Translations under genes and position numbers: made by a program | Shown: piece after piece, positions 1 through 8,641 of the stretch | Numbering within the stretch: position 1 is the stretch's first letter | Layout of the letters: each line of letters starts with the position of its first letter | The notes under the pieces: model-generated | Told to the model about the DNA's origin: nothing | The model's input: the letters and a program-made list of their open reading frames with translations, nothing else | Databases searched by the model: none | Assembly (NCBI GenBank): GCA_012839345.1 | Contig: DUNN01000004.1 | Span: forward strand, 1-38,415 | Direction: 5' to 3' | Source of the DNA: Clostridiales bacterium | GTDB lineage: Bacteria; Bacillota; Clostridia; Oscillospirales; Acutalibacteraceae | DNA length: 38,415 bases

Positions 1-2
1 AT

Positions 3-30
3 GGAGGGATGGCCATCCCTCCGGGTTTTT
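3..30 (+). terminator. Probable intrinsic terminator
   Basis: Positions 3-22 form a perfect 20-base palindrome (GGAGGGATGG and its complement), followed by a short GGG and a run of five T. It reads as a terminator for a plus-strand gene lying off the left edge. The hairpin must open a few central pairs to make a loop, so the usable stem is about 8 bp. Confidence 0.55.
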
Positions 31-74
31 ATTGATTTTACTTTGCTTATTTTCCTATCCTGCATATTATCAAG

Positions 75-112
75 AGAACCCATCCTTCGTTTAACCGCGT
101 TGGATGGGTTCT
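75..112. repeat. Inverted repeat, 11-bp arms
   Basis: AGAACCCATCC at 75-85 is matched by GGATGGGTTCT at 102-112 with a 16-base loop. No T-run follows on either strand, so it is a stable hairpin but not a classical terminator. It lies between two terminator-like hairpins. Confidence 0.5.
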
Positions 113-123
113 TCGACAATCTG

Positions 124-154
124 AGGTGCCATATCTTTATGGCACCTGTTTTTT
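124..154 (+). terminator. Intrinsic terminator
   Basis: AGGTGCCATA (124-133) pairs with TATGGCACCT (138-147) across a TCTT loop, then GTTTTTT. This is a canonical rho-independent terminator reading rightward. It shields the convergent glycosyltransferase gene from plus-strand transcription arriving from outside the window. Confidence 0.8.
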
Positions 155-166
155 CGTTACCAATCA

Positions 167-1507
167 TCAGCTGAGATGGGAAATCGGATTTCCGATGTTT
201 TCCCAAATTGCCACAGCAGAGTTCTTTTTTCCGTCAATTCCTTTCAGAATTTGCTGCAGCTCCGCCATATGCTCATGATAGGCTGGGTTTTCAATGACGG
301 TAATCAACGCTTTCCGAATCTCATCTGCTTGCCATTGTTGGATGGGAATGCGTATTCCCGCGCCGCGCTCAACAAGATGATCAAGGTTAACCTGCTGTTC
401 CGGCTGAACGGCAAATCCGACGATGGGTGTACCGCAGGAAATCGCCGTTTGCACCGTCCCCTGTCCTCCATGTGAAAGCACAAGATCGGCCATCCCATTC
501 ACTTTAACAGCGGGTACAAAGGAATCTGTTAGATAAATATGCGGATTTTCGCCCACCAGCGCCCGTGCTTCCTCAATTGGGCACACGGAAGGCGGGCAGA
601 CAACGACTGCATCCCATTCCGGATGCTCTCCTAGGGTTAGCGCGCGAATGGCTTCCAGCAAATTTTTACTTTCACCGGAACTGCCCAGCGTACAAAATAT
701 TTTTGTGTTTTTATTTTCCGGAGCAAAGCGCTTTAAGATGTTAATATCAATCTCATCATAGGGTTCGCTTGGCGAAAACAAAGGCCCAACCACCTGAAAA
801 TTTTTCGGCATGGGGTCGCCTTCGTAAAATACCGGAAGATCGTTTACAATCGTAAAATTCGCCTTCAGCATATCAAACAGGTTCTGCATTTCGGGCGTTT
901 CTGTTTTTCGCGTTACTTTTTGATAAGCCGATATAATATTGTTCTGTTTCAGCAAAGGCGCTTTTAGCTTGAATTTCGGCGGCATTTTCGCCATAATAAA
1001 CTTTCTTACTTTAATGGGTAAGCGCGTCAAATGCTCCAAAAAATCAGGAATATCTTTTAACAGATAGGTGCAGAAAGGGTCCTGAGCAAACGGAAGCGGA
1101 AAATAGGCAATTTCTTTATTAACCCGCGCAATTTTTGCGGCAACGCCAGCAATCGGCCAAAATCCGTGGACGAAAACATCCGGACGAACCTCATGGATGG
1201 CATCAATTTCCCCTTGTAACAGTTGAACCGCCAGTTCTTTATCTCCAACCATATCCACCACGGTCGACTTTAAATCATGCCGGAAACCGACCCCGGGCAG
1301 TTCCGGTGCAACGCGATGCACGCTGAATCCATCCATCTCAATTTTATTGTCGAAGGAACTCCCATGGCTGAAAAAAACAATTTCCAGTTTTATTCCCGGA
1401 GGGCAGTTTTCACGTAGACCGCGTGCAAGTTCAATGGCACGTGTTGCTTCCCCTGCATCCTGCAGCAAAGAAGAAATTGCTATTTTAAAGATCGGAATAC
1501 CTGACAT
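167..1507 (-). CDS. MGT/GT1-like UDP-glycosyltransferase
   Basis: This 446-residue protein has the GT-B architecture of the UGT/MGT family (macrolide, sterol and erythromycin CIII-like transferases). The clearest mark is the C-terminal nucleotide-sugar signature at about residues 340-385: LSHGGQGTV, then CGTPIVGFAVQPEQQ and a Glu/Gln-rich donor pocket. A GSS phosphate-binding turn (CTLGSSGES) lies near residue 270. No signal peptide or membrane segment is visible, so it is probably cytosolic. The start has a good ribosome site (GGGAGAGGTG, 5 bases before ATG). It is monocistronic, with its own promoter and palindromes just upstream. The acceptor cannot be told from sequence; lipid, sterol or drug glycosylation are all possible. 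Confidence 0.85.
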   Translation of the reverse strand: MSGIPIFKIAISSLLQDAGEATRAIELARGLRENCPPGIKLEIVFFSHGSSFDNKIEMDGFSVHRVAPELPGVGFRHDLKSTVVDMVGDKELAVQLLQGEIDAIHEVRPDVFVHGFWPIAGVAAKIARVNKEIAYFPLPFAQDPFCTYLLKDIPDFLEHLTRLPIKVRKFIMAKMPPKFKLKAPLLKQNNIISAYQKVTRKTETPEMQNLFDMLKANFTIVNDLPVFYEGDPMPKNFQVVGPLFSPSEPYDEIDINILKRFAPENKNTKIFCTLGSSGESKNLLEAIRALTLGEHPEWDAVVVCPPSVCPIEEARALVGENPHIYLTDSFVPAVKVNGMADLVLSHGGQGTVQTAISCGTPIVGFAVQPEQQVNLDHLVERGAGIRIPIQQWQADEIRKALITVIENPAYHEHMAELQQILKGIDGKKNSAVAIWENIGNPISHLS

Positions 1508-1558
1508 AGAAACACCTCTCCCGAACTTTGATTAGGACACTGATTTCTGTCCCGCTGT

Positions 1559-1587
1559 TCTGTATTGGTTCTAATACAACCGGTCAA
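1559..1587 (-). promoter_or_regulatory. Candidate promoter of the glycosyltransferase gene
   Basis: On the minus strand TTGACC (1582-1587) and TACAGA (1559-1564) are separated by exactly 17 bases. The -35 is near consensus and the -10 is weak. The spacer is almost filled by the palindrome TGTATT-N6-AATACA, which suggests an operator overlapping the promoter. Confidence 0.4.
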
Positions 1588-1606
1588 ATTGGTTCATCCC
1601 CAATTT
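1561..1606. repeat. Two adjacent operator-like palindromes
   Basis: TGTATT-GGTTCT-AATACA occupies 1561-1578. AAATTGG-TTCATCC-CCAATTT occupies 1586-1606. Both sit within about 100 bases upstream of the glycosyltransferase start, one inside the promoter spacer and one over the -35 region. They could bind a transcription factor; none is encoded nearby. Confidence 0.4.
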
Positions 1607-1827
1607 ACCCGATGGGGTAGAAATGCACCAAGGATATTCGACCGCAATTGGCTCCGGCTGGAGCCTACACATATCAACATAGATTTATATCGGAAAAATT
1701 CCAAAAGAATTTACCTTTCGGTCATAAATTAATTCGCATTGGAAAAACTATCGAAGAAAAATCAAAGAATGAAAGAAATGAAAAAACGAAGCATCAATAT
1801 GATTTCAAAGAAAGGATGGTCCTATTT

Positions 1828-2001
1828 TTGAAGACAAAATACAGCGGATTATTTGAACTGCTCGGGGAAGACCGACAGGCAAAAGAATATTATGACTCCT
1901 TGCCGGATTATGTGAAACAGTCAATTTCCGCGCGGGAACAGAATATCAATTCGTTTGCTTCCCTGCAGGATTATGCCCAGAACCTGTTAAGGAACGAATA
2001 A
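1828..2001 (+). CDS. Small orphan protein, 57 aa
   Basis: I prefer the TTG start at 1828 because AAGGATGG lies 7-8 bases upstream. The frame stays open further upstream, to an ATG at 1648, but that extension is Lys/Glu-rich and reads like noise. The next in-frame ATG, at 1816, has poor spacing to a ribosome site. The product is acidic and soluble, with a core SLPDYVKQSISAREQNINS and a tail ASLQDYAQNLL. This resembles short helical proteins found widely in Clostridia, with a pattern of LF-LL, then SLP-YV, then L-YA-NLL. Function is unknown. A strong terminator follows 11 bases after the stop, which supports a real transcript. Confidence 0.6.
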   Translation: MKTKYSGLFELLGEDRQAKEYYDSLPDYVKQSISAREQNINSFASLQDYAQNLLRNE

Positions 2002-2012
2002 CAAAATCTTAG

Positions 2013-2060
2013 GCGCCCCTGAAAAGCCGCGTATGATTGGCTGTTCAGGGGCGCTTTTTT
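2013..2060. terminator. Terminator between convergent genes
   Basis: GCGCCCCTGAA (2013-2023) pairs perfectly with TTCAGGGGCGC (2044-2054), followed by six T (2055-2060). It ends the plus-strand 57-aa gene. On the minus strand the sequence after the stem (TAAGATTTTGTT) is T-rich, so it may also end the trp operon. It overlaps the trpA stop region. Confidence 0.85.
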
Positions 2061-2850
2061 ATGGCTTGAGAATGGCCTGCTTCATGCTTTTTACAAAATC
2101 CGTCACCGGTTTCAACGAGTTCTCTCTGTTCTGTTCCACGATTTTTACAATGGCGCTCCCCACAATCACACCGTCGCAGTAAGTGCTCATTGTTTTGGCC
2201 TGGTCCGGCCGTGCAATCCCAAATCCAAGCGCACAGGGGATGGATGCGTATTTGTGAATTAGACCAAAGAATTCGCTGAAATCCGTCGTAAAACTGCTTC
2301 TGGTTCCGGTTACGCCGGTGGAAGAAACGCAGTACAGAAAGCCTCTGGCCTGCTTTGCAATGGCGGCAATCCGGTCATGAGAGGTCGGCGCGACCAAATT
2401 GATAGAGATGACGCCGTGCTGTTGAGCCACATCCAGAATTTCATCCCGTTCCTCAAATGGCATATCCGGTACAATCACACCATCGACGCCACACTCCGCA
2501 CATAGATGGAAAAAACGTTCCTTCCCGAAACGGAAAATCGAATTCAGATACAGCATCAGCAGGAGAGGTTCATCGGTTTTTTCGCGAATGCGGCGGACCA
2601 TTCCAAAAATCCCGACCAGTGTGGTGCCAGAATCCAACGCGCGTTTGCTTGCTCTTTGAATGACGGGACCTTCCGCAATCGGGTCGGAAAACGGCACACC
2701 GATTTCCACCAGATCGGCGCCGGATTCAATCATGCCGAGCACCAGCTTTTCCGTGGTTTCCAGATTTGGGTCACCCGCCGTAACAAACGGAATAAATGCC
2801 TTTTCCCCGTTCTGCTTTAATTGGTGGAGTTTCCTTTCAATTCTGTTCAT
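2059..2850 (-). CDS. trpA: Tryptophan synthase alpha chain
   Basis: TrpA cleaves indole-3-glycerol phosphate to indole and glyceraldehyde 3-phosphate, and passes indole through a tunnel to TrpB. The 263-residue length is normal for this TIM barrel. The catalytic Glu is E49 in [11 protein letters not shown]. The second catalytic position, Asp60 in the Salmonella enzyme, is Glu here ([11 protein letters not shown]); I believe this variant occurs in other Firmicutes but could not check. The phosphate-binding C-terminal loops ([20 protein letters not shown]) are intact. It is the last gene of the trp operon. Its start overlaps the end of trpB by 14 bases, which suggests translational coupling. 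Confidence 0.97.
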   Translation of the reverse strand: MNRIERKLHQLKQNGEKAFIPFVTAGDPNLETTEKLVLGMIESGADLVEIGVPFSDPIAEGPVIQRASKRALDSGTTLVGIFGMVRRIREKTDEPLLLMLYLNSIFRFGKERFFHLCAECGVDGVIVPDMPFEERDEILDVAQQHGVISINLVAPTSHDRIAAIAKQARGFLYCVSSTGVTGTRSSFTTDFSEFFGLIHKYASIPCALGFGIARPDQAKTMSTYCDGVIVGSAIVKIVEQNRENSLKPVTDFVKSMKQAILKP

Positions 2851-4030
2851 TCAAATTCACCCCTCTGTATCTTGCTATGGAATAAACGTCTTTGTCGCCG
2901 CGCCCGGACAGGTTAATAATCATAACCTGATTTTTACCCATTTTGGGAGCGATTTTCATGGCCGCCGCGACCGCGTGAGCGGACTCAATCGCCGGAATGA
3001 TTCCCTCGGTTTTCGACAGGTATTCGAATGCCTGAACCGCTTCCTCGTCGGTAATCGCAACATAGTCCGCACGCCCGGTGCGAAACAGATTGGCATGTTC
3101 CGGCCCGATCCCGGGGTAGTCCAATCCAGCCGAAATAGAGTACACCGGGGCGATCTGTCCCTCTTCATTTTGCAGGAACAAAGATTTCATTCCATGGAAA
3201 ATTCCAGTGGTACCTTTGGCAATCGTCGCCGCATGCAGGGCCGTGTCAACTCCTTTCCCGGCAGCTTCCGCGCCGACCAGGCGAACGCCGGAATCCGGAA
3301 TAAAGTCGTAAAACAGCCCCATTGCGTTGGAACCGCCCCCAACACAGGCAACCACGCAGTCCGGCAGTTTTCCCTCCAATTCCATAAGCTGGCGTTTTGC
3401 CTCCACACCGATTACTTTCTGAAAATCGCGCACCATCTGCGGATAAGGATGTGGCCCCATGACGGAACCAATCAAATAGTAGGTGCTTTCCACATTGGCC
3501 GACCAGTCACGCATGGCTTCGTTGATTGCATCTTTCAGCGTTCCGGTGCCGGATTCCACCCCGGTGACCTTTGCGCCCAGCAGCTGCATCCGGTACACAT
3601 TTAGCGACTGGCGCTCCATATCCTTCACGCCCATGAACACCTCACATTCCAGCCCGAACAGCGCGGCCGCGGTGGCGGTAGCAACACCATGCTGGCCCGC
3701 GCCCGTTTCCGCAATGATACGTGTTTTGCCCATACGCTGCGCCAGAAGAATCTGGCCGAGAACGTTGTTGATTTTATGGGAACCAGTATGGTTCAGGTCT
3801 TCCCTTTTTAGGTAAATTTTTGCCCCGCCAAGGTCCTTTGTCATTTTTTTCGCGTAATAAAGCATGGAGGGACGGTTTGCATAGTCCCGGTACAGCGTCT
3901 GAAGCTCCTGCTGGAACGCGGGGTCGGCGTGGTATTTTTGGTAAGCCTCCTCCAATTCGTGAATGGCGTTCATCAGCGTTTCGGGTACATACTGACCGCC
4001 AAATTCCCCGTATCTGCCGATTTTACTCAT
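2837..4030 (-). CDS. trpB: Tryptophan synthase beta chain
   Basis: TrpB is the PLP enzyme that condenses indole with serine to give tryptophan. The 397-residue protein is full length and of the TrpB1 type that pairs with TrpA. The PLP lysine is K86 in HTGSHKINN. The phosphate-binding glycine loop GGGSNAMG and the COMM-domain region around residues 100-190 are present. The N-terminus [15 protein letters not shown] is typical. It lies 30 bases downstream of trpF and overlaps trpA by 14 bases, matching the stoichiometric alpha2-beta2 complex. Confidence 0.98.
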   Translation of the reverse strand: MSKIGRYGEFGGQYVPETLMNAIHELEEAYQKYHADPAFQQELQTLYRDYANRPSMLYYAKKMTKDLGGAKIYLKREDLNHTGSHKINNVLGQILLAQRMGKTRIIAETGAGQHGVATATAAALFGLECEVFMGVKDMERQSLNVYRMQLLGAKVTGVESGTGTLKDAINEAMRDWSANVESTYYLIGSVMGPHPYPQMVRDFQKVIGVEAKRQLMELEGKLPDCVVACVGGGSNAMGLFYDFIPDSGVRLVGAEAAGKGVDTALHAATIAKGTTGIFHGMKSLFLQNEEGQIAPVYSISAGLDYPGIGPEHANLFRTGRADYVAITDEEAVQAFEYLSKTEGIIPAIESAHAVAAAMKIAPKMGKNQVMIINLSGRGDKDVYSIARYRGVNLNEQN

Positions 4031-4060
4031 GAATTCTCCCTGCCTTTCTAAATCATGAAA

Positions 4061-4681
4061 TCACAGAATGTTTCGTATGATTCGCATAATGGTTTCGATT
4101 TTTTTCCGGTCTTTTACGCCGTCTGTTTCAATGCCGCTGGATATGTCTACGCCATACGGGTGTAAGGACGCGGCTATGGTGCGAATGTTGTCGCTATTTA
4201 ACCCTCCAGCCAAAAAATATGGACGGGCAATGTTTGCTTTTTGAATGACTGCAAGATTTGCGATTTTCCCCGTACCGCCGTAAGAGGAGTCAGAAAAGCT
4301 GTCCAGCAGAAGAAAGTCGGCGGACAAACGAAGCGCGGCGGAAAGACTCCGTTCATCCTGTACGCGCACTGCTTTCCAAACGGAGCAGCCCGGCAAACGG
4401 GTGCGCAGATACGCGATCTCTTCTTCTGTTTCGTTTCCGTGCAGCTGAATAGCCTGCAGACCAACCATTTTGGCAACCATGGCAACGGTTTCCGGCTGCT
4501 CGTTTACAAAGACCCCCACCTTCTGAATGTTCCGGTCCAGCTTTTCCGCCAGCTTCGCCGCCGTCTGCGGCGTAATTCTGCGCTTCGTTCCCGCGAAAAC
4601 GAATCCAACGTAATCCGGTTGGAATTCGTTCATATACCAGATATCCTCCGGCCTTTTTACGCCGCACAGCTTTACTTTCAC
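4061..4681 (-). CDS. trpF: Phosphoribosylanthranilate isomerase
   Basis: TrpF carries out the Amadori rearrangement of N-(5'-phosphoribosyl)anthranilate to CdRP, step three of the pathway. The 206-residue TIM barrel has the N-terminal catalytic Cys (VKLCGVKRPED, C6) and the catalytic Asp in LLLDSFSDSSYGGTGK near residue 130. The C-terminal phosphate loops (FLAGGLNSDNI, GVDISSGIE) are intact. It overlaps trpC by 4 bases and is a separate protein, unlike the TrpCF fusion of enterobacteria. Confidence 0.96.
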   Translation of the reverse strand: MKVKLCGVKRPEDIWYMNEFQPDYVGFVFAGTKRRITPQTAAKLAEKLDRNIQKVGVFVNEQPETVAMVAKMVGLQAIQLHGNETEEEIAYLRTRLPGCSVWKAVRVQDERSLSAALRLSADFLLLDSFSDSSYGGTGKIANLAVIQKANIARPYFLAGGLNSDNIRTIAASLHPYGVDISSGIETDGVKDRKKIETIMRIIRNIL

Positions 4682-5454
4682 AGCTTTCTCCTCAATTCAC
4701 GCAGCATTTCGGGAATAGAAGGGCTCCGCATCAAGGCTTCCCCAATCAAAACGGCATCCGCCCCTGCCTGTTCCGCGGCAAGAAAATCTTCGCGGGTAAC
4801 AATGCCGCTTTCCGAAACCAGCACACAGTCCTTCGGAACATGCTTTGCCAAACGTGCGGTGGTCTGCAGGTCAACCTGAAGGTTTTTTAAGTCCCGGTTA
4901 TTAATTCCGACCAGCTTGCTTTCCATTGCTAAAACGCGCTCCAACTCCCGCTCGTTGTGTATTTCCATAAGACGGTCCAGTCCCAGCGAATCGGCAAGTT
5001 TCGAATATTCCCTCAGTGCTTCATCCGGCAGAAGGGCGGCAATCAAAAGCACGGCGTCCGCTCCGATTGCTTTCGCCTCGTAAATTTGATACGGATGAAT
5101 GATAAAATCCTTTCGCAGAATGGGAAGGCCGACCGATTGGCGGATTTCTTTCAGGTAGACGGAGGAACCCTGAAAATAGACTTCTTCCGTTAGGACGGAA
5201 ATCGCATCCGCGCCGGCGGTTTCATAAGCTTTTGCAATGGTAACCGGGTGAAAATCCGGACAGATCAGCCCTTTCGATGGAGATGCCTTTTTTACTTCTG
5301 CAATGACCGACAGCCCGTTTTTTTCCAGTGACGCGGTAAAAACGCCGCAGTTTGCTGCATGTTCCGCGGCTTTTTTTACCGTTTCCAAAGGAACGCGGTT
5401 CATTTCCCGTTCCAGCTGAATCCGCCTTTTTGCTGCAATTTCATCCAATATCAA
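4678..5454 (-). CDS. trpC: Indole-3-glycerol phosphate synthase
   Basis: TrpC closes the indole ring of CdRP with loss of CO2 and water. At 258 residues it is the normal single-domain length. Visible active-site segments are VIAEVKKASPSKG (catalytic Lys), LRKDFIIHPYQI (second Lys), GINNRDLKNL, and VSESGI near the C-terminus. The most upstream plausible start is TTG at 5454, with AAAGGA 12 bases before it; no in-frame ATG exists nearby, so a TTG start is likely. It follows trpGD after 48 bases and overlaps trpF by 4. Confidence 0.96.
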   Translation of the reverse strand: MILDEIAAKRRIQLEREMNRVPLETVKKAAEHAANCGVFTASLEKNGLSVIAEVKKASPSKGLICPDFHPVTIAKAYETAGADAISVLTEEVYFQGSSVYLKEIRQSVGLPILRKDFIIHPYQIYEAKAIGADAVLLIAALLPDEALREYSKLADSLGLDRLMEIHNERELERVLAMESKLVGINNRDLKNLQVDLQTTARLAKHVPKDCVLVSESGIVTREDFLAAEQAGADAVLIGEALMRSPSIPEMLRELRRKL

Positions 5455-5502
5455 TCGTGGTCGCCATCCTTTCGCAAAAACTTATGGTACCAACCATTCC
5501 GC

Positions 5503-7143
5503 TTATTTTGAGACACGGTTGGAGATTGCTTTAAGCTGATTCAGTTTCTCCCTAGCCGCACCGCTGTCAATGGACTGCTCTGCCAAATGGATTCCTTCTG
5601 CGATGCTGCCGGCAAGCTTTCCGACGTATAAGGCGCAACCCGCGTTTAGCAGAACAATGTCGCGGGCGGGGCCCTTTTCGCCGGAAAGCACCGCAAGTGT
5701 TATTTGGGCGTTATCCTCCGCCGTGCCGCCAACGATATCCGATTTCTTTGCCAGCCTCATGCCGTAATCGACCGGGTTCAGGGTATATCGCGTGATCGTT
5801 CCATCCCGAATTTCGCAGAGCTCTGAGCAGGCGGAAATGCTGACTTCATCCAGGCCGTCGCTGCCGTGCACCAGAAGTGCGCTTTTCACACCGAGATTTT
5901 TCAAGACGTTGGCAAGCGGCTCCAGCAGCTTTTCGTCGTAAACACCGAGCAGCATGGTGTTGGCATGTGCCGGATTGGCAAGCGGCCCCAAAATGTTGAA
6001 TACGGTACGCAGACCAGTTTCCCGGCGCGGGCCCGTCGCGTAACGCATGGAGCCGTGGTAATTCTGGGCAAACAGAAAGGTAATTCCGCATTCTTCCATA
6101 CATTGCGCGGCCTGTTCCGGGGTAAGCCGAATGTTAACGCCCAGTGCCTCTAAAACATCCGCCGCGCCGCTCTTGCTGGAAACGCTCCGGTTCCCGTGCT
6201 TGGCGACTTTTAACCCCGCCCCCGCCGCAACAAACGCAGAGGTGGTCGAAATATTAAAGCTGTTCGCAAGGTCCCCACCCGTACCGACAATATCCGTCGC
6301 CGCCGAGGAAATCGGTACCGACTTGGCTTTTTCACGCATTACTTTTGCAAAACCGGTGATTTCCTCAATGGTTTCCCCCTTCATTCGAAGGGCGGTAATA
6401 AACGCCGCAATCTGGGAATCGGTGGCCTCGTCGCTCATGATATAATTCATGGCTTGCATGGCTTCCTGCTCCGTCAGATTTTTCCCATCCACCACTTTGG
6501 AAAGATAGGGCTTTAATCCGATTCGTTGTTCCGCCGGAATGGAGGGAACAATCGTCTGCTGCAATACCAAGTGACACACCTCTTTCAGAAAATTATATAG
6601 AATCTGATCCCCGCAGGCGGTTAATACGGATTCCGGATGGAACTGAACCCCGTAAGTAGGGTCGGTTTGATGCTGCAACGCCATAATCTGGCCATCTTTA
6701 TCCTGTGCGGTTACAATCAAACATGCCGGCAGAGAATTTCTATCCAAAATCAGCGAATGATACCGCGCCGCCTCCATTTCTTTCGGAATTCCGCGGAAAA
6801 GCGGACAATTCGGATTCACCCGGATCTTACTGGATTTTCCATGCATCACCCGGGAAGCACGAACGACAACCGCCCCAAACGCCTCCCCAATGGACTGATG
6901 GCCGAGGCATACACCGAGAATCGGTATTTTCCCGCTGAAACGCCGGACGGCCGCCACCGAAATTCCAGCGTCCTTTGGGTACCCCGGGCCTGGGGAAAGA
7001 ATCAAAGCCTGCGGGTTTAACGCTTCTATTTCCTCCAGCGTGATTGCATCGCTGCGAACTACAAGAATATCAGAATACAGCGCTCCAATCCGCTGGTACA
7101 GGTTATAAGTAAAGCTGTCATAGTTGTCGAGCAAAAGAATCAT
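5503..7143 (-). CDS. trpGD: Anthranilate synthase glutaminase / anthranilate phosphoribosyltransferase fusion
   Basis: This 546-residue protein fuses two consecutive enzymes. Residues 1-190 are a class I glutamine amidotransferase: nucleophile C79 in GVCLGHQSIG, and the His/Glu pair H169 and E171 in QFHPES. It supplies ammonia to TrpE. From about residue 205 to the end is TrpD, which transfers phosphoribose from PRPP to anthranilate. Its signature GTGGD (here followed by LANSFNIST) and the KHGNRSVSSKSG segment are intact. The arrangement resembles E. coli TrpGD; many Firmicutes have separate trpG and trpD. The start overlaps the trpE stop (ATGA), so the two subunits of anthranilate synthase are translationally coupled. 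Confidence 0.96.
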   Translation of the reverse strand: MILLLDNYDSFTYNLYQRIGALYSDILVVRSDAITLEEIEALNPQALILSPGPGYPKDAGISVAAVRRFSGKIPILGVCLGHQSIGEAFGAVVVRASRVMHGKSSKIRVNPNCPLFRGIPKEMEAARYHSLILDRNSLPACLIVTAQDKDGQIMALQHQTDPTYGVQFHPESVLTACGDQILYNFLKEVCHLVLQQTIVPSIPAEQRIGLKPYLSKVVDGKNLTEQEAMQAMNYIMSDEATDSQIAAFITALRMKGETIEEITGFAKVMREKAKSVPISSAATDIVGTGGDLANSFNISTTSAFVAAGAGLKVAKHGNRSVSSKSGAADVLEALGVNIRLTPEQAAQCMEECGITFLFAQNYHGSMRYATGPRRETGLRTVFNILGPLANPAHANTMLLGVYDEKLLEPLANVLKNLGVKSALLVHGSDGLDEVSISACSELCEIRDGTITRYTLNPVDYGMRLAKKSDIVGGTAEDNAQITLAVLSGEKGPARDIVLLNAGCALYVGKLAGSIAEGIHLAEQSIDSGAAREKLNQLKAISNRVSK

Positions 7144-8609
7144 AGTTCATTCGCCTCCCGGATTGCATTGATTACAGCCTGCGCTTTATTTCTTGTTTCC
7201 AGATACTCTTTTTCCGGTATGCTGTCGGCGACAATGCCGGCCCCGGCCTGCACATAGGCTTTGCCGTTGCGGAACAGTGCTGTGCGGATGGCAATGCAGG
7301 TGTCGATATTTCCGTCGAATCCAAGGTAACCGATTGCCCCGCCGTAAACGCCGCGCTTTTTGGGTTCCAGCTCGTCAATGATTTGCATTGCGCGGATTTT
7401 CGGCGCGCCGGAAAGGGTTCCCGCAGGGAGTATGGAAAGTAAAGCGTCCACCGAAGTTTTATCATTCTGCAGGGTTCCATGCACCTCCGTAACCAAGTGC
7501 ATTACCTGGGAACAGCGTTCCACATGCATGAAATCGGTCACCTGCACAGAGCCGAACCGGCTGACGCGCCCCACATCGTTGCGTCCCAAATCAACCAGCA
7601 TGGTATGCTCCGCCCGTTCCTTTTCATCCTGTAACAACTGCTGTTCCAGCATTTTGTCTTCCGCTTCCTCTTTGCCGCGCCGAATAGTCCCCGCAATCGG
7701 TTTATTGGTAATGAAACCGTCCTCCACATTGACCAGCATTTCCGGGGAAGCGCCCGCAATTTGAAATGCCTTGGACTGAAAATAGTAGAGGTACGGAGAA
7801 GGATTCGTTGCGCGGAGCGCCCGGTAGACAAGAAACGGTTCCGGCGGGTTTTCAATTTCAAAGCGCTGCGAAAGAACAACCTGAAAAATATCACCCGCCA
7901 GAATATGTTCCTTCGCCCGGTTGACCATATCGGCGTATTGTTCCGGTGTGGTATTGGAATGGATGATTGGATCGCCCCCGTTCTTCACAAAAGTGGTTCC
8001 GGCGGATTCTTCGCCGATTTTCCGAAACAATTCTTTGGCACGCCGCTCACAAAGCGCGTACTGCGTTGCTGCATCCGAATCACAGTGGATATTCAAAATC
8101 ACAAATACCTTGCTGCTTAAATGATCGAACGCAATTACTTCATCGTATAAATCCAGTACGCAGTCCGGCAATAGCAGGTCATCCTCCGGAGGGGCCTTCA
8201 GCGTATTTTCCAGGTAACGCAGCATATCATAGCCGAAGTATCCGACCAACCCGCCTGTAAACCTTGGAAATCCCGCAAAAACGGGAGAGCGGTACTGTTC
8301 CATGATTTTGGAAAGATAGGAAGCCGGATTTTCGATGCGTTCGGTTTGCGACGTTCCGTTTTGAGTAAAAGTCGCTGTTCCGTTTTGAATGGTTACCTGT
8401 GCTTTTGGATGGATGCCGATGAATGAATAGCGCCCCCATCGTTCCGAATTTTCTACGCTTTCCAGAAGAAAGCATGTCTCCGAATACGCTTTCAGCGTGC
8501 TGAAAATACCAACCGGCGTCTGGCAGTCCATCAACTGGGAGGAAAAGACCGGAACCGTTCGGTAGCTTTGCAGAAATTCCTGAACGACTTCCAAAGATGG
8601 GTACAACAT
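7140..8609 (-). CDS. trpE: Anthranilate synthase component I
   Basis: TrpE makes anthranilate from chorismate and ammonia, the committed step of Trp synthesis. I place the start at ATG 8609 (489 aa), preceded by GGAAGGAG. The open frame runs 101 codons further upstream, but that part translates the T-box leader and is not coding. The feedback site LLES (residues 48-51, CFLLESVENSERWG) indicates tryptophan inhibition. The chorismate-binding C-terminal domain shows DLGRNDVGRVS, HLVTEVHG, and PAGTLSGAPKIRAM. It is the first gene of the operon and shares ATGA with trpGD. Confidence 0.97.
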   Translation of the reverse strand: MLYPSLEVVQEFLQSYRTVPVFSSQLMDCQTPVGIFSTLKAYSETCFLLESVENSERWGRYSFIGIHPKAQVTIQNGTATFTQNGTSQTERIENPASYLSKIMEQYRSPVFAGFPRFTGGLVGYFGYDMLRYLENTLKAPPEDDLLLPDCVLDLYDEVIAFDHLSSKVFVILNIHCDSDAATQYALCERRAKELFRKIGEESAGTTFVKNGGDPIIHSNTTPEQYADMVNRAKEHILAGDIFQVVLSQRFEIENPPEPFLVYRALRATNPSPYLYYFQSKAFQIAGASPEMLVNVEDGFITNKPIAGTIRRGKEEAEDKMLEQQLLQDEKERAEHTMLVDLGRNDVGRVSRFGSVQVTDFMHVERCSQVMHLVTEVHGTLQNDKTSVDALLSILPAGTLSGAPKIRAMQIIDELEPKKRGVYGGAIGYLGFDGNIDTCIAIRTALFRNGKAYVQAGAGIVADSIPEKEYLETRNKAQAVINAIREANEL

Positions 8610-8641
8610 TGAAAAACTCTCCTTCCGTAATAAATTTGAGT

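Noticed and set aside
2660..3604. 314-codon plus-strand frame opposite trpA and trpB
   Set aside because: Shadow of trpB/trpA with His/Arg/Ser-rich composition, no promoter or ribosome site.
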